In this document: positions 25,880 through 34,228 of the stretch, in pieces | Position numbering within the stretch: position 1 is the first letter of the stretch | Layout of the letters: every line of letters starts with the position of its first letter | From: Bacteroidota bacterium | Lineage (GTDB): Bacteria > Bacteroidota > Bacteroidia > AKYH767-A > JAHEYN01 | Length of the DNA stretch: 39,637 bases | Assembly: GCA_023251555.1 (NCBI GenBank) | Contig: JAHEYN010000024.1 | Coordinates: 1 to 39,637 of the forward strand | Direction: 5' to 3' | The notes under the pieces: generated by a model | What the model was told of the DNA's origin: nothing | What the model saw: the letters and a program-made list of their open reading frames with translations, nothing else | Databases searched by the model: none | Position numbers and translations under genes: made by a program

Positions 25880-27886
25880 ATGAAACAGATTTCCTTCAGA
25901 CCCGGATTTATTCTTGCTATGCTGATGGCTGCCTGTACAGCCTTTTCCCAGCCTGCGTTTCAGTGGGCGAATGACATTGGCGGTACAGGTTATGATCTTG
26001 CCTACAGTATTGCTCTTGACGGTTCCGGGAATATTTATGTAACCGGCACTTTTACGGGCACCGTTGATTTTGACCCGGGCGCCGGAACGGCAAACCTCAC
26101 TCCCACCGGAAGTTCCGATGTGTTTTTTGCCAAGTACGATCCATCGGGCAATTACCTGTGGGCGAAAAATTTTGGCGGAACTGCCTCTTTCGAGGAGTCG
26201 AAGGCTATTGCCGTTGATGCTTCCGGCAATGCATACCTTACGGGGTATTATGTTTATACATGTGATTTTGATCCCGGGGCAGGAACAGCCAGTCTTACCT
26301 CGGTGAGCGGGAGCTGGGATATCTATCTTGCCAAGTATAACTCGGCAGGAAACTACCTTTGGGCAAAAAGTTTTGGAGGAGCTTATGCTGAAGAAGGGCA
26401 GGGGCTTGCAACAGATGCCTCCGGCTATGTGTATATCACGGGCTATTTCCGTGACCAGTTTGATTTTGATCCCGGTGCAGGAACTACTGTTCTTGTGGCA
26501 AACGGAACGTATGATATCTTCTTTGCCAGGTATGATGCCTCCGGAAATTTCCAGTGGGCCAAGAACATGGGAGGAGCCGGCCTCAATTACGGCTATGGCA
26601 TAGAGGCGGATGATGCTTCGGGAAGTGTTTTTGTTACAGGGTATTTTAACGGGACCTGCGATTTTAACCCGGATATAGCAACCACCAATAATCTTACTAC
26701 TTCGGGAGGAGCCGACATCTTCTTTGCCAGGTATGATGCTTCCGGAAATTACCAGTGGGCGAGAAAGATAGGCAGCGGATCTCCTGACATGAGCTATAGC
26801 ATTGCCCTGGATGCCTCTGCAAACGTACATATCGCCGGCTACTTTAACGGCACAGCCGATTTTGATCCCGGTGCGGGAACTGCAAATCTTACTTCAAACG
26901 GAATGGCGGATGCATTTTTTGCCAAATACAACAGCGCAGGCAATTACCTGTGGGCAAAAAAAACAGGAGGAATGGACGATGATGTGGCAAACAGCATAGC
27001 ATTGGATGGATCAGGAAATGTTTATGTGGCAGGGAACTTCCAGTACACAGCTGATTTTGACCCCGGTGCGGGAACGACAAATTATACATCTGCCGGGAAC
27101 ACAGACCTCTTTGTCGGAAAATATGACCCGTCGGGGAACTTTATATGCGCTGCGGCCATAGGAGGCATTGACTTTGAGTCGGCCGGAGGAGTTGCAGTAG
27201 ATGCTTCGGCCAATATTCACCTTACAGGGTACAACATGAGCACGTCCGATTTTAACCCGGATGCTGCCACAACCAATAACCTTACCGCTTCGGCCGGGAG
27301 CCAGGACATATTTATTGCCAAGTACGGACAATGTGCAGTGCTGCCTGTGGGCATATTGAATCTGCGAGCCTTTGCAGGTAAGGATATTGAGGTCAGGTGG
27401 GAAACGGCCAGCGAACTTAACAGCAACTATTTCACAATTGAAAAAAGCAATGACGGGGTATCGTTCGAAGCAGCAGGAAAGATAGAAGGTGCAGGAAACT
27501 CTTCAGTATTGCACAGGTATGTATTCACTGACGGCAATGCATCCCCCGGCATGAATTATTACCGTATCAGGCAGACTGATTATAATGGAAATTACAGTTG
27601 TTCGGGTATTGTTATTGCTGAAAATACAGCAGAGAAAATGCAGTTGCTGAATAATCCTGTTGCCGGAATGCTCGGTTTCCGCTTGTCCTGTGCCGGCGTG
27701 GAATCTGTTCAGGCTTTTGTTTCTCTATCGGATATGCTGGGCAATCAACTTCTGAACGGGCCGGTAATCCTTACGCCCGGAGTAAGTACATATAAAATCA
27801 GCGTGGATAAGCTTCCTGCAGGGCTTTACTTTATCTCAATCAAAGCAGGCGGATGTTCTTTGCAGGAAAAGTTTGTGAAAGAGTAA
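25880..27886 (+). CDS. Secreted SBBP-repeat beta-propeller with T9SS sorting domain
   Basis: A 668-residue protein with a Sec signal peptide (about 1-23, ending AFSQ). Seven repeats of about 60-65 residues follow, each built on FDPGAGTANLT (or FNPDxATTNNLT), then DxFFAKYDxSGNYLWAK and SIALDxSGNVYVTG, the SBBP pattern; seven repeats fit a seven-bladed propeller. An all-beta segment follows (EVRWETASELNSNYFTIEKS), then a C-terminal Por/T9SS sorting domain (LPAGLYFISIKAGG near the end). It should be exported to the surface by type IX secretion. The ligand is unknown. The ATG at 25880 gives the correct signal peptide; an upstream TTG at 25847 does not. Confidence 0.88.
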   Translation: MKQISFRPGFILAMLMAACTAFSQPAFQWANDIGGTGYDLAYSIALDGSGNIYVTGTFTGTVDFDPGAGTANLTPTGSSDVFFAKYDPSGNYLWAKNFGGTASFEESKAIAVDASGNAYLTGYYVYTCDFDPGAGTASLTSVSGSWDIYLAKYNSAGNYLWAKSFGGAYAEEGQGLATDASGYVYITGYFRDQFDFDPGAGTTVLVANGTYDIFFARYDASGNFQWAKNMGGAGLNYGYGIEADDASGSVFVTGYFNGTCDFNPDIATTNNLTTSGGADIFFARYDASGNYQWARKIGSGSPDMSYSIALDASANVHIAGYFNGTADFDPGAGTANLTSNGMADAFFAKYNSAGNYLWAKKTGGMDDDVANSIALDGSGNVYVAGNFQYTADFDPGAGTTNYTSAGNTDLFVGKYDPSGNFICAAAIGGIDFESAGGVAVDASANIHLTGYNMSTSDFNPDAATTNNLTASAGSQDIFIAKYGQCAVLPVGILNLRAFAGKDIEVRWETASELNSNYFTIEKSNDGVSFEAAGKIEGAGNSSVLHRYVFTDGNASPGMNYYRIRQTDYNGNYSCSGIVIAENTAEKMQLLNNPVAGMLGFRLSCAGVESVQAFVSLSDMLGNQLLNGPVILTPGVSTYKISVDKLPAGLYFISIKAGGCSLQEKFVKE

Positions 27887-27914
27887 GGGGTATTTCCCTT
27901 TTATAGGCCACCTT

Positions 27915-27980
27915 GTTTTTTAATCCGCCGTAGCGGAACGCGAAGGCGGACAAGAGGGACTGAGGATTAATACCAGTTTA
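27915..27980. repeat. Dispersed hairpin repeat, copy C (core inverted)
   Basis: The flanks match copies A and B in orientation (TTTTAAT before, ACAAGA after, then GGATTAATACCA). The 25-base core (27925-27949: CCGCC, GTA, GCG, GAA, CGC, GAA, GGCGG) is the reverse complement of the other cores. It lies just after the secreted propeller gene. Confidence 0.75.
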
Positions 27981-28008
27981 TTCAGGCAGTAGCTACGGCA
28001 GGTCATCC

Positions 28009-28191
28009 GTGACCTTATTTCGGGGTATTTTTCCCATGTGGTCTCAGGTATTTGCAATACGCGATCCTTCGGGTGAATTGTTTTTCAGGAGAGCCGGATA
28101 TCTGAAACAAAACGGATACGATATTAAAATGCTCACCCATTTGAGCAAAAAGCAAATAGACGCCAGAAAATCAGACAAAAGATATTTTTGA
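28009..28191 (+). CDS. Short open frame, possible gene remnant
   Basis: A GTG-initiated 60-codon frame ending KKQIDARKSDKRYF. I recognise no family. The final codons lie inside the left inverted repeat, and the right inverted repeat carries the matching end DARKSDKKHF on the minus strand. This suggests that both are 3' remnants of the same gene or element. Whether it is translated is doubtful. Confidence 0.3.
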   Translation: MTLFRGIFPMWSQVFAIRDPSGELFFRRAGYLKQNGYDIKMLTHLSKKQIDARKSDKRYF

Positions 28192-28201
28192 GATGGCTTC
28201 T
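28159..28201 (+). repeat. Left island inverted repeat (43 bases)
   Basis: Begins GACGCCAGAAAATCAGAC and ends GAGATGGCTTCT. The reverse complement of 35680-35722 matches at 41 of 43 positions. Just beyond it, both sides again share AACATCC after an indel. Confidence 0.8.
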
Positions 28202-28284
28202 AAGTAACATCCAAAGTTCCCTTTACAAGCCCGATATCTAAGTCCCGCGTATATCCCTATTGCGTGATGCTCCACAACATGTGC

Positions 28285-28313
28285 TTGATATACGCTATTA
28301 TGGGTTATATTTG
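28285..28313 (+). promoter_or_regulatory. Promoter of the giant helicase gene
   Basis: TTG (28285-28287), 18 bases, TATATTTG (28306-28313). Transcription would start near 28320, giving a leader of about 195 bases before the ATG at 28515. A poorer match (TTACTTTG, 28463-28470) lies closer to the gene. Confidence 0.5.
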
Positions 28314-28514
28314 TAGACACGACTTCTAACCGACACGCAAACGCTTCAAAAAAAAATTTTTAAAACACCGCAAACGCACAAGCCAACCCGAAGGCAAAAC
28401 AAAAAGAGCCACTTCTCCCAACGCTTTATTCGTTCCATAGCAAAATCTTCAATCATGTTTCATTACTTTGCAGGATATGAATCTACTTTATGACCATATT
28501 CAGCAAACTAAAAA

Positions 28515-31500
28515 ATGAACTCAATTGCTTTCGTTGATACCGAGATTGAGCCAAAGAGCCGAAAGATTCTTGACATTGGAAGTGTCAAGGGTGATGGAAG
28601 CACTTTTCATAAAACTTCGGTTGCTGAATTCATTCAGTTTCTCAACGGGACACAGTTCATTTGCGGACATAACATTTTTAATCACGACTTAAAATATATT
28701 GGGAAGGCGGTTGCTGATGCAAGCATAAACGCAAACATCATTGATACTCTTTTTCTCTCTCCTCTTTTATTTCCGACAAAGCCGTATCATCCGCTGAACA
28801 AGGATTACAAATTCCAATTTGATGAATCTAATTCTCCGTTAAACGATGCTATCATAACGAAAGAACTACTTGACGAAGAAATAGCAGAGTTTAAAAATGC
28901 AGGCGAAACTCTAAAACAAATTTTCTATTTGCTATTGAACGACAAAAAGGAGTTCCACTCCTTTTTTCGTTTCATTGCATACACAAGCAATGAAACAAAT
29001 CTTGAAAAACTTATTCGTCAAAAATTTCAATCAGAAATTTGCGAACATGCAGACCTGACAAAAATAATTTCAGAACACCCGATTGAATTAGCTTACTGTT
29101 TGTCGCTGATAAATGCAAACAACCGCTACTCCATTACACCACCTTGGGTGCTGAAAAATTATCCCGAAGTTGAACGAATAATGTTTCGCTTGCGAAACAA
29201 ACCTTGTGTAAGCGGTTGTGTGTATTGTAACAACGCCTTAGACATACACAAAGGTTTGAAACGTTTCGGCTTTGATTCATTTAGAACATACGGAGGTGAA
29301 CCCCTGCAAGAGAAAGCAGTGAAAGCAGCCGTTGACAATAAATCAATTTTGGCAGTGTTCCCAACTGGAGGCGGTAAGTCAATTACATTTCAAGTTCCTG
29401 CATTGATGAGTGGAGAAAGTGCAAAAGGTTTGACAGTTGTAATTTCTCCTTTGCAATCGCTGATGAAAGACCAAGTTGACAACTTGACTAATCAGTATAC
29501 CATCGATGGTGCTGTTACAATAAACGGTTTGCTTGACCCAATTGAAAGAGCACAATCATTTGAGAGCGTTGAAAACGGTTCTGCATTCATTCTTTACATC
29601 TCACCCGAATCATTGCGTTCAAAAACAATTGAACGATTATTATTAGGTAGAAAAATTGTTCGCTTTGTTGTTGACGAAGCACACTGTTTTTCTTCGTGGG
29701 GACAAGATTTCAGAGTTGATTATTTATACATCGGTGATTTTATCAAACAAATTCAGGAGAAGAAAAATCTTGAAGAGAGAATTCCAATTTCTTGTTTCAC
29801 TGCAACTGCAAAACAAAAAGTCATTGAAGATATTCGGGACTACTTCAAACAAAAACTTAAGCTTGACTTGGAACTCTTCACTTCAAAAGCATCACGAACA
29901 AATCTTCAATACAAAGTTTTTGAGAAAGGAGACGAGGAAGAAAAATATCAGGCAGCCAGAGATTTGATTGAAGCAAAAAATTGTCCGACCATCATTTATG
30001 TTTCAAGAACACGAAAAGCATATTCGCTTGCAGAAAGATTGACTGAAGACGGTTTCAATGCAAAACCTTATCACGGCAAAATGGATGTGAAGGAAAAGAC
30101 AGCCAACCAAGATGCGTTTATAAAAGGTGAAGTTCCAATTATGGTTGCGACTTCTGCATTCGGAATGGGAGTTGACAAGAAAGATATTGGAATGGTAATT
30201 CACTATGAGATTTCAGATTCGTTGGAGAATTACATTCAGGAAGCAGGCAGAGCAGGACGAGATGAGAATATTGTTGCAGATTGTTTTGTCCTGTTTAACG
30301 AGGAAGACCTTAGCAAACATTTCATCTTGCTCAATCAAACAAAACTTTCAATCAAAGAGATTCAACAGATATGGAAGGCGATAAAAGATATTACAAGGTT
30401 TCGTTCAACGGTTTCAAATTCTGCTTTAGAGATTGCACGAAAAGCAGGTTGGGATGATAATGTAGTTGAGATTGAAACACGCGTTACAACTGCAATTGCA
30501 GCATTGGAAGATGCTGGCTATTTGAAGCGGGGGCAAAACATGCCGAGAGTTTTTGCAAATAGTATTCTCTCTAAAACTGCACAGGAAGCCATTGACAAAA
30601 TAAATGTTTCAGAAAAATTTGAGGAGAAGCAAAAAGAAAAAGGAATCAGAATTATCAAGAAACTTTTTTCAAGCAAAAGCAGAAAGCACTCCAATGATGA
30701 AGCGGCAGAATCAAGAATTGATTATATCAGCGACCACTTGGGAATTGTAAAAGAAGAAGTGATAAACATTGTCAATCTTCTTCGTGAGGAAAAGATTTTG
30801 GCTGATGCAAAAGATTTGACAGCGTTTATCAAAAAAGGAGAAAACAAAAATCGTTCTCTCAACATTGTTGAATCATTCAGCAAGATTGAAAACTTTTTGC
30901 TTCCAGTTTTTGAAGAACAGGAAAAAACATTTCACATTAAAGAATTGAATGAAGATGCAGAGGCGAAAGGATGCGAAGATGTAAATACAAACAAGCTAAA
31001 AACCATTATCAACTTTTGGGCAATCAAAAATTGGATTAAGCGACAGAACCAAGAGTATTCAAAGAATCATGTTGTAATTCTTTGCCTTCATCCAAAGGAA
31101 ATGCTGAAAGAAAAATTGGAGAAGCGACATGAGTTAGCAAAGTTTCTTGTGGAATATCTCTATGAGAAAAGCAATCTCAATATTTCAGAAGATGATAAAG
31201 ACAAAGAAGAAATGTTGGTTGAGTTTTCAGTTCACGAATTGAAAGAGGAGTTTGAGAAAAGGCCAAACCTTTTTGAAATCAAAGTAACACTTGATGATAT
31301 TGAAGACACTCTTTTCTATTTGTCAAGAATTGATGCGATAAAAATTGAAGGAGGTTTTCTTGTTGTCTATAATCGTTTAACCATTGAACGAGTTGAGCAG
31401 GACAATAAGAGACGATACAAAGTTGAAGATTATCAAAAGCTAAATCAGTTCTATGAAAACAAGGTTCAGCAAATTCATATCGTTGGTGAGTATGCAAAGA

Positions 31501-33332
31501 AGATGCTTAGCGATTACAAAGATGCTTTGCAATTCGTTGAAGATTATTTTCAGTTGAACTACACATCATTCCTGAATAAATATTTCAAGGGAAGCAGACA
31601 GAATGAAATCAAACGAAACTTAACACCGGCAAAATTCAAACAACTATTCGGAGAACTTTCTCCAACACAATTGAAAATCATTAACGACAACGAAACAAAA
31701 TATATTGTAGTTGCGGCTGGACCTGGGAGTGGGAAAACAAGAGTGTTGGTTCACAAACTTGCTTCATTGCTTTTGATGGAAGATGTAAAGCATGAGCAAT
31801 TGCTTATGATAACTTTTTCAAGAGCAGCAGCGACAGAGTTTAAGAAGCGATTACTCAAACTTATTGGTAACGCAGCAAACTACATTGAGATAAAAACTTT
31901 TCACTCCTACTGCTTTGACTTGTTGGGCAAGGTCGGTAGTTTGGAAAAGTCAGATGTGATTTTAAAAAAGACGATTGAGAAAATTAAGAATAAAGAAGTT
32001 GAAGCAAGCCGAATAACAAAAACAGTTTTGGTGATTGACGAGGCACAGGACATGGATGAAGATGAATTCAGCTTGATAAATGCTTTGATGGAACAGAACG
32101 AAGAAATGAGAGTGATTGCAGTTGGCGATGACGACCAGAATATTTATGAATTCAGAGGAGCAAGTTCAAAATATCTTGAACAATTTATTGAAGTCAACAA
32201 AGCAGCGAAACATGAATTGGTTGAGAATTACAGAAGCAAAAGCAACCTTGTTGACTTCACAAATCAGTTTGTAAAAAAACTTCTCCACCGATTGAAAGAC
32301 ATTCCAATTATTGCGAAGCAACCCGACAACGGGAAAATAAAATTGGTTTGCTATCAAAGCGGAAATCTCATTACGCCACTTGTGCATGACATACTCACAA
32401 CAGGACTTGCAGGAACTACATGTGTGCTTACAAAGACAAACGAGGAAGCATTACAAATTACAGGACTGCTATTGAAACACGGAATGCAGGCGAAGTTGAT
32501 TCAAACTAATGACGGTTTCAGTTTGTATAATCTTTCAGAAGTCAGATTCTTTTTAAGCCAGTTGAATTTAGCTGATGATGTTTTTATTATCAGCGATGAT
32601 GTTTGGGCAACTGCAAAACGGGAGTTGATAAATAAGTTTCGCAACAGTTCAAAATTGGAAGTATGCACCAACATCATAAAAGATTTTGAAGCAACCAACC
32701 CGAAGAAGAAATACAAATCTGATTTGGATGTTTTCATTCGTGAATCCAAGTTGGAAGATTTTTTCAATGAGAACGGAGAAACCATTTTTGTTTCAACCAT
32801 TCATAAGGCAAAAGGAAAAGAGTTTGACAATGTTTTCCTGATGCTTGAAAACTTCAACTCCGTAACAGACGAAGCAAAACGACAGTTGTATGTTGCCATG
32901 ACAAGAGCCAAACAAAACTTGACAGTTCATTTGAACTCAAATTTTCTTGACAACATCACAGCAGCAAATTTAGAACGAGTTGAAGACAGAGAAATTTATT
33001 TACCACCAAACGAGTTAGCGATGAACTTAAGTTTCAAAGATGTTTGGTTGGACTACTTCATCAACAAACAACATTTGGTTTCTCAATTTACAAGCGGTGA
33101 TGAAATGACTTTGCACGGAGATGAATGTTTGAATTCAAGAGGACAATCTTTTTTAAAATTCTCTAAACTTTTTGTCCATCAAATTGAATCCATGAAACAA
33201 AAGAATTACGAGTTGAAAAAAGCAAAAGTGAACTTCATTGTTTACTGGCTGAAAGAAGATACAGAACAAGAAGTGAAAATAATTTTACCTGAACTGTATT
33301 TTGAGAGAAGCAATAACAATAATACTGACTAA
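28515..33332 (+). CDS. DEDD-exonuclease-like / Cys-cluster / RecQ helicase / UvrD-like helicase fusion
   Basis: A 1605-residue protein with two complete helicases. Residues 1-120 resemble a DEDD 3'-5' exonuclease: FVDTEIE (Asp8, Glu10), GHNIFNHDLKYI (Asp58) and PLNDAIITKELL (Asp111); the usual His or Tyr before the last Asp is not evident. Cys231, Cys235 and Cys238 form a possible metal site. Residues about 255-640 are RecQ-like: PTGGGKS (283-289), DEAH (387-390), EAGRAGRD (576-583). A charged helical middle follows. Residues about 1045-1500 are UvrD-like: AGPGSGKT (1068-1075), DEAQ (1175-1178), GDDDQNIYEFRGA, TIHKAKG (1428-1434), YVAMTRAK. It should translocate on and unwind DNA in the cytoplasm. 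Defence or recombination is inferred from context. Confidence 0.85.
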   Translation: MNSIAFVDTEIEPKSRKILDIGSVKGDGSTFHKTSVAEFIQFLNGTQFICGHNIFNHDLKYIGKAVADASINANIIDTLFLSPLLFPTKPYHPLNKDYKFQFDESNSPLNDAIITKELLDEEIAEFKNAGETLKQIFYLLLNDKKEFHSFFRFIAYTSNETNLEKLIRQKFQSEICEHADLTKIISEHPIELAYCLSLINANNRYSITPPWVLKNYPEVERIMFRLRNKPCVSGCVYCNNALDIHKGLKRFGFDSFRTYGGEPLQEKAVKAAVDNKSILAVFPTGGGKSITFQVPALMSGESAKGLTVVISPLQSLMKDQVDNLTNQYTIDGAVTINGLLDPIERAQSFESVENGSAFILYISPESLRSKTIERLLLGRKIVRFVVDEAHCFSSWGQDFRVDYLYIGDFIKQIQEKKNLEERIPISCFTATAKQKVIEDIRDYFKQKLKLDLELFTSKASRTNLQYKVFEKGDEEEKYQAARDLIEAKNCPTIIYVSRTRKAYSLAERLTEDGFNAKPYHGKMDVKEKTANQDAFIKGEVPIMVATSAFGMGVDKKDIGMVIHYEISDSLENYIQEAGRAGRDENIVADCFVLFNEEDLSKHFILLNQTKLSIKEIQQIWKAIKDITRFRSTVSNSALEIARKAGWDDNVVEIETRVTTAIAALEDAGYLKRGQNMPRVFANSILSKTAQEAIDKINVSEKFEEKQKEKGIRIIKKLFSSKSRKHSNDEAAESRIDYISDHLGIVKEEVINIVNLLREEKILADAKDLTAFIKKGENKNRSLNIVESFSKIENFLLPVFEEQEKTFHIKELNEDAEAKGCEDVNTNKLKTIINFWAIKNWIKRQNQEYSKNHVVILCLHPKEMLKEKLEKRHELAKFLVEYLYEKSNLNISEDDKDKEEMLVEFSVHELKEEFEKRPNLFEIKVTLDDIEDTLFYLSRIDAIKIEGGFLVVYNRLTIERVEQDNKRRYKVEDYQKLNQFYENKVQQIHIVGEYAKKMLSDYKDALQFVEDYFQLNYTSFLNKYFKGSRQNEIKRNLTPAKFKQLFGELSPTQLKIINDNETKYIVVAAGPGSGKTRVLVHKLASLLLMEDVKHEQLLMITFSRAAATEFKKRLLKLIGNAANYIEIKTFHSYCFDLLGKVGSLEKSDVILKKTIEKIKNKEVEASRITKTVLVIDEAQDMDEDEFSLINALMEQNEEMRVIAVGDDDQNIYEFRGASSKYLEQFIEVNKAAKHELVENYRSKSNLVDFTNQFVKKLLHRLKDIPIIAKQPDNGKIKLVCYQSGNLITPLVHDILTTGLAGTTCVLTKTNEEALQITGLLLKHGMQAKLIQTNDGFSLYNLSEVRFFLSQLNLADDVFIISDDVWATAKRELINKFRNSSKLEVCTNIIKDFEATNPKKKYKSDLDVFIRESKLEDFFNENGETIFVSTIHKAKGKEFDNVFLMLENFNSVTDEAKRQLYVAMTRAKQNLTVHLNSNFLDNITAANLERVEDREIYLPPNELAMNLSFKDVWLDYFINKQHLVSQFTSGDEMTLHGDECLNSRGQSFLKFSKLFVHQIESMKQKNYELKKAKVNFIVYWLKEDTEQEVKIILPELYFERSNNNNTD

Positions 33333-33366
33333 ACAAATCAAACAAAGGAAACCCAATTTCATATGA

Positions 33367-33374
33367 ACGTTAGC
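33367..33374 (+). other. CGTT-core motif before the MazEF-like module
   Basis: ACGTTAGC. Related motifs precede the next two island modules: ACGTTGAC (34143-34150) and GCGTTAAC (34924-34931). They resemble the GTTRRRY core of integron attC sites but differ at one fixed position (C for the third R). Confidence 0.25.
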
Positions 33375-33397
33375 TGTCATGATACTTTTTAAATTAT

Positions 33398-33428
33398 TTT
33401 GAATATATACTTTTTGTATATACCTTTG
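33398..33428 (+). promoter_or_regulatory. Promoter and operator of the MazEF-like module
   Basis: TTTG (33398-33401), 19 bases, TACCTTTG (33421-33428). A perfect inverted repeat TATATAC-TTTTT-GTATATA (33404-33422) fills the spacer, where a ribbon-helix-helix antitoxin could bind and repress. Confidence 0.65.
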
Positions 33429-33446
33429 TAAAAACATCTCATTGAA

Positions 33447-33677
33447 ATGAAAACATTATCCCTAAAATTAGATGATCCTATTTTTCTGGAAACAGAAAGT
33501 GTGCTCACCCGAATCCACAAAACGAGAAACCGTTATATCAATGAGGCTATCAGTTTTTATAATCAACTTCATAAAAGGAGGATTCTGGCGAAGCAATTGG
33601 CGAAAGAATCTAAGATAGTCGCTAAGGAATCAATACTTGTGCTTTCTGAATTTGAGAAGTTTCATGAACAAGATTAA
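33447..33677 (+). CDS. Antitoxin of a MazEF-like pair (ribbon-helix-helix type)
   Basis: A 76-residue protein whose N-terminus (MKTLSLKLDDPIFLETESVL, then TRNRYINEAISFYN) has the strand-helix-helix pattern of RHH/CopG-type DNA-binding antitoxins. The charged C-terminal tail (AKQLAKESKIVAKESILVLSEF) would wrap the toxin. The last 14 bases overlap the toxin start, typical of coupled pairs. The palindrome in the promoter just upstream is a natural operator for autoregulation. This is not the AbrB-fold MazE type. Confidence 0.8.
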   Translation: MKTLSLKLDDPIFLETESVLTRIHKTRNRYINEAISFYNQLHKRRILAKQLAKESKIVAKESILVLSEFEKFHEQD

Positions 33678-34011
33678 ACAGTTTGAAATATGGATTGCTG
33701 ACCTTAATCCGCGATTTGGTACGGAAGCTGGAAAAAGAAGGCCCATCTGTATTGTTCAAACTAATTTGCTTAATTCCCACCATCCGTCAGCGATCGTATG
33801 TCCGGTGACGACAAAGGTTCATCCGGATGTGGGGATTCTACGGGTTTCAATTCACAAAGGTCAGGCAGGAATGAAAGAAGATTGTGATATTATGATTGAT
33901 CAGGTCAGAGCAATTGATAATCAAAGATTGATCAAAAAAATAGGTGATCTTCCAAAAGGGGCCGCTATAAAAGTGCAGGAAAATTTATTGACAATTCTTG
34001 ATTTATTATGA
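33664..34011 (+). CDS. MazF/PemK-family endoribonuclease toxin
   Basis: A 115-residue toxin of the PemK/MazF fold. The N-terminus QFEIWIADLNPRFGTEAGKRRPICIVQTN carries the conserved EIW-DLNP-G-E-GK-RP-V pattern, including the Arg of the active site (KRRP); ICPVTTK-type strand residues follow. These toxins cut single-stranded RNA at short sequences and stop growth when the antitoxin is lost. The ATG at 33664 is preferred over an upstream in-frame start inside the antitoxin gene. It overlaps the antitoxin by 14 bases. Confidence 0.88.
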   Translation: MNKIKQFEIWIADLNPRFGTEAGKRRPICIVQTNLLNSHHPSAIVCPVTTKVHPDVGILRVSIHKGQAGMKEDCDIMIDQVRAIDNQRLIKKIGDLPKGAAIKVQENLLTILDLL

Positions 34012-34028
34012 ACCACGCCAGCTGACAT

Positions 34029-34138
34029 GGCATTAGCGATAGCGGGCGTGCATTGCGAAAACAAACAGTTGAGCAAGGAATAACCCAAATACCGGCGGAC
34101 AGGAAGATGGCTTCGAAATGCCGGCCATCGCCAATGCC
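34029..34138. repeat. Large imperfect hairpin between the two toxin-antitoxin modules
   Basis: The arms are GGCATTAGCGATAGCGGGC (34029-34047) and 34120-34138, matching at 16 of 19 positions, with a 72-base loop that contains a smaller GATGGC/GCCATC hairpin. ACGTTGAC follows 4 bases after the right arm. The form is compatible with an attC-like folded site or a terminator region. Confidence 0.5.
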
Positions 34139-34193
34139 TAAAACGTTGACAGGTACTGCGGACAAAAATCCGCTTAAAAATAGACAAATAAAG

Positions 34194-34224
34194 TTGCTTT
34201 ATTGGACTACTTTTTGTAACTTTG
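34194..34224 (+). promoter_or_regulatory. Promoter of the HigBA-like module
   Basis: TTG (34194-34196), 20 bases, TAACTTTG (34217-34224). The toxin's GTG start codon is only 4 bases further, so the message would be leaderless or nearly so. Confidence 0.55.
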
Positions 34225-34228
34225 ACTT

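Larger units (their letters stand above)
27887..28514. other. Long intergenic stretch at the island's left edge
   Basis: These 628 bases hold, in order, repeat copy C (27915-27980), a short open frame (28009-28191), the left 43-base inverted repeat (28159-28201), and an AT-rich leader with a promoter (28285-28313) for the giant helicase gene. Base composition drops after about 28.2 kb. I see no tRNA, no copy of the tRNA-Thr 3' end and no integrase fragment. Confidence 0.7.

Noticed and set aside
25880-27886. CRISPR-like or tandem DNA repeat array
   Set aside because: The repetition is at protein level (seven SBBP blades in frame) with diverged codons. There are no uniform direct repeats and spacers anywhere in the window.
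27887-28160. Left-end duplicate of the tRNA-Thr 3' end, expected for integrase-made islands
   Set aside because: I searched for the T-arm and acceptor sequence of 35745-35780 by eye and found nothing similar. The only shared edge sequence is the inverted repeat.
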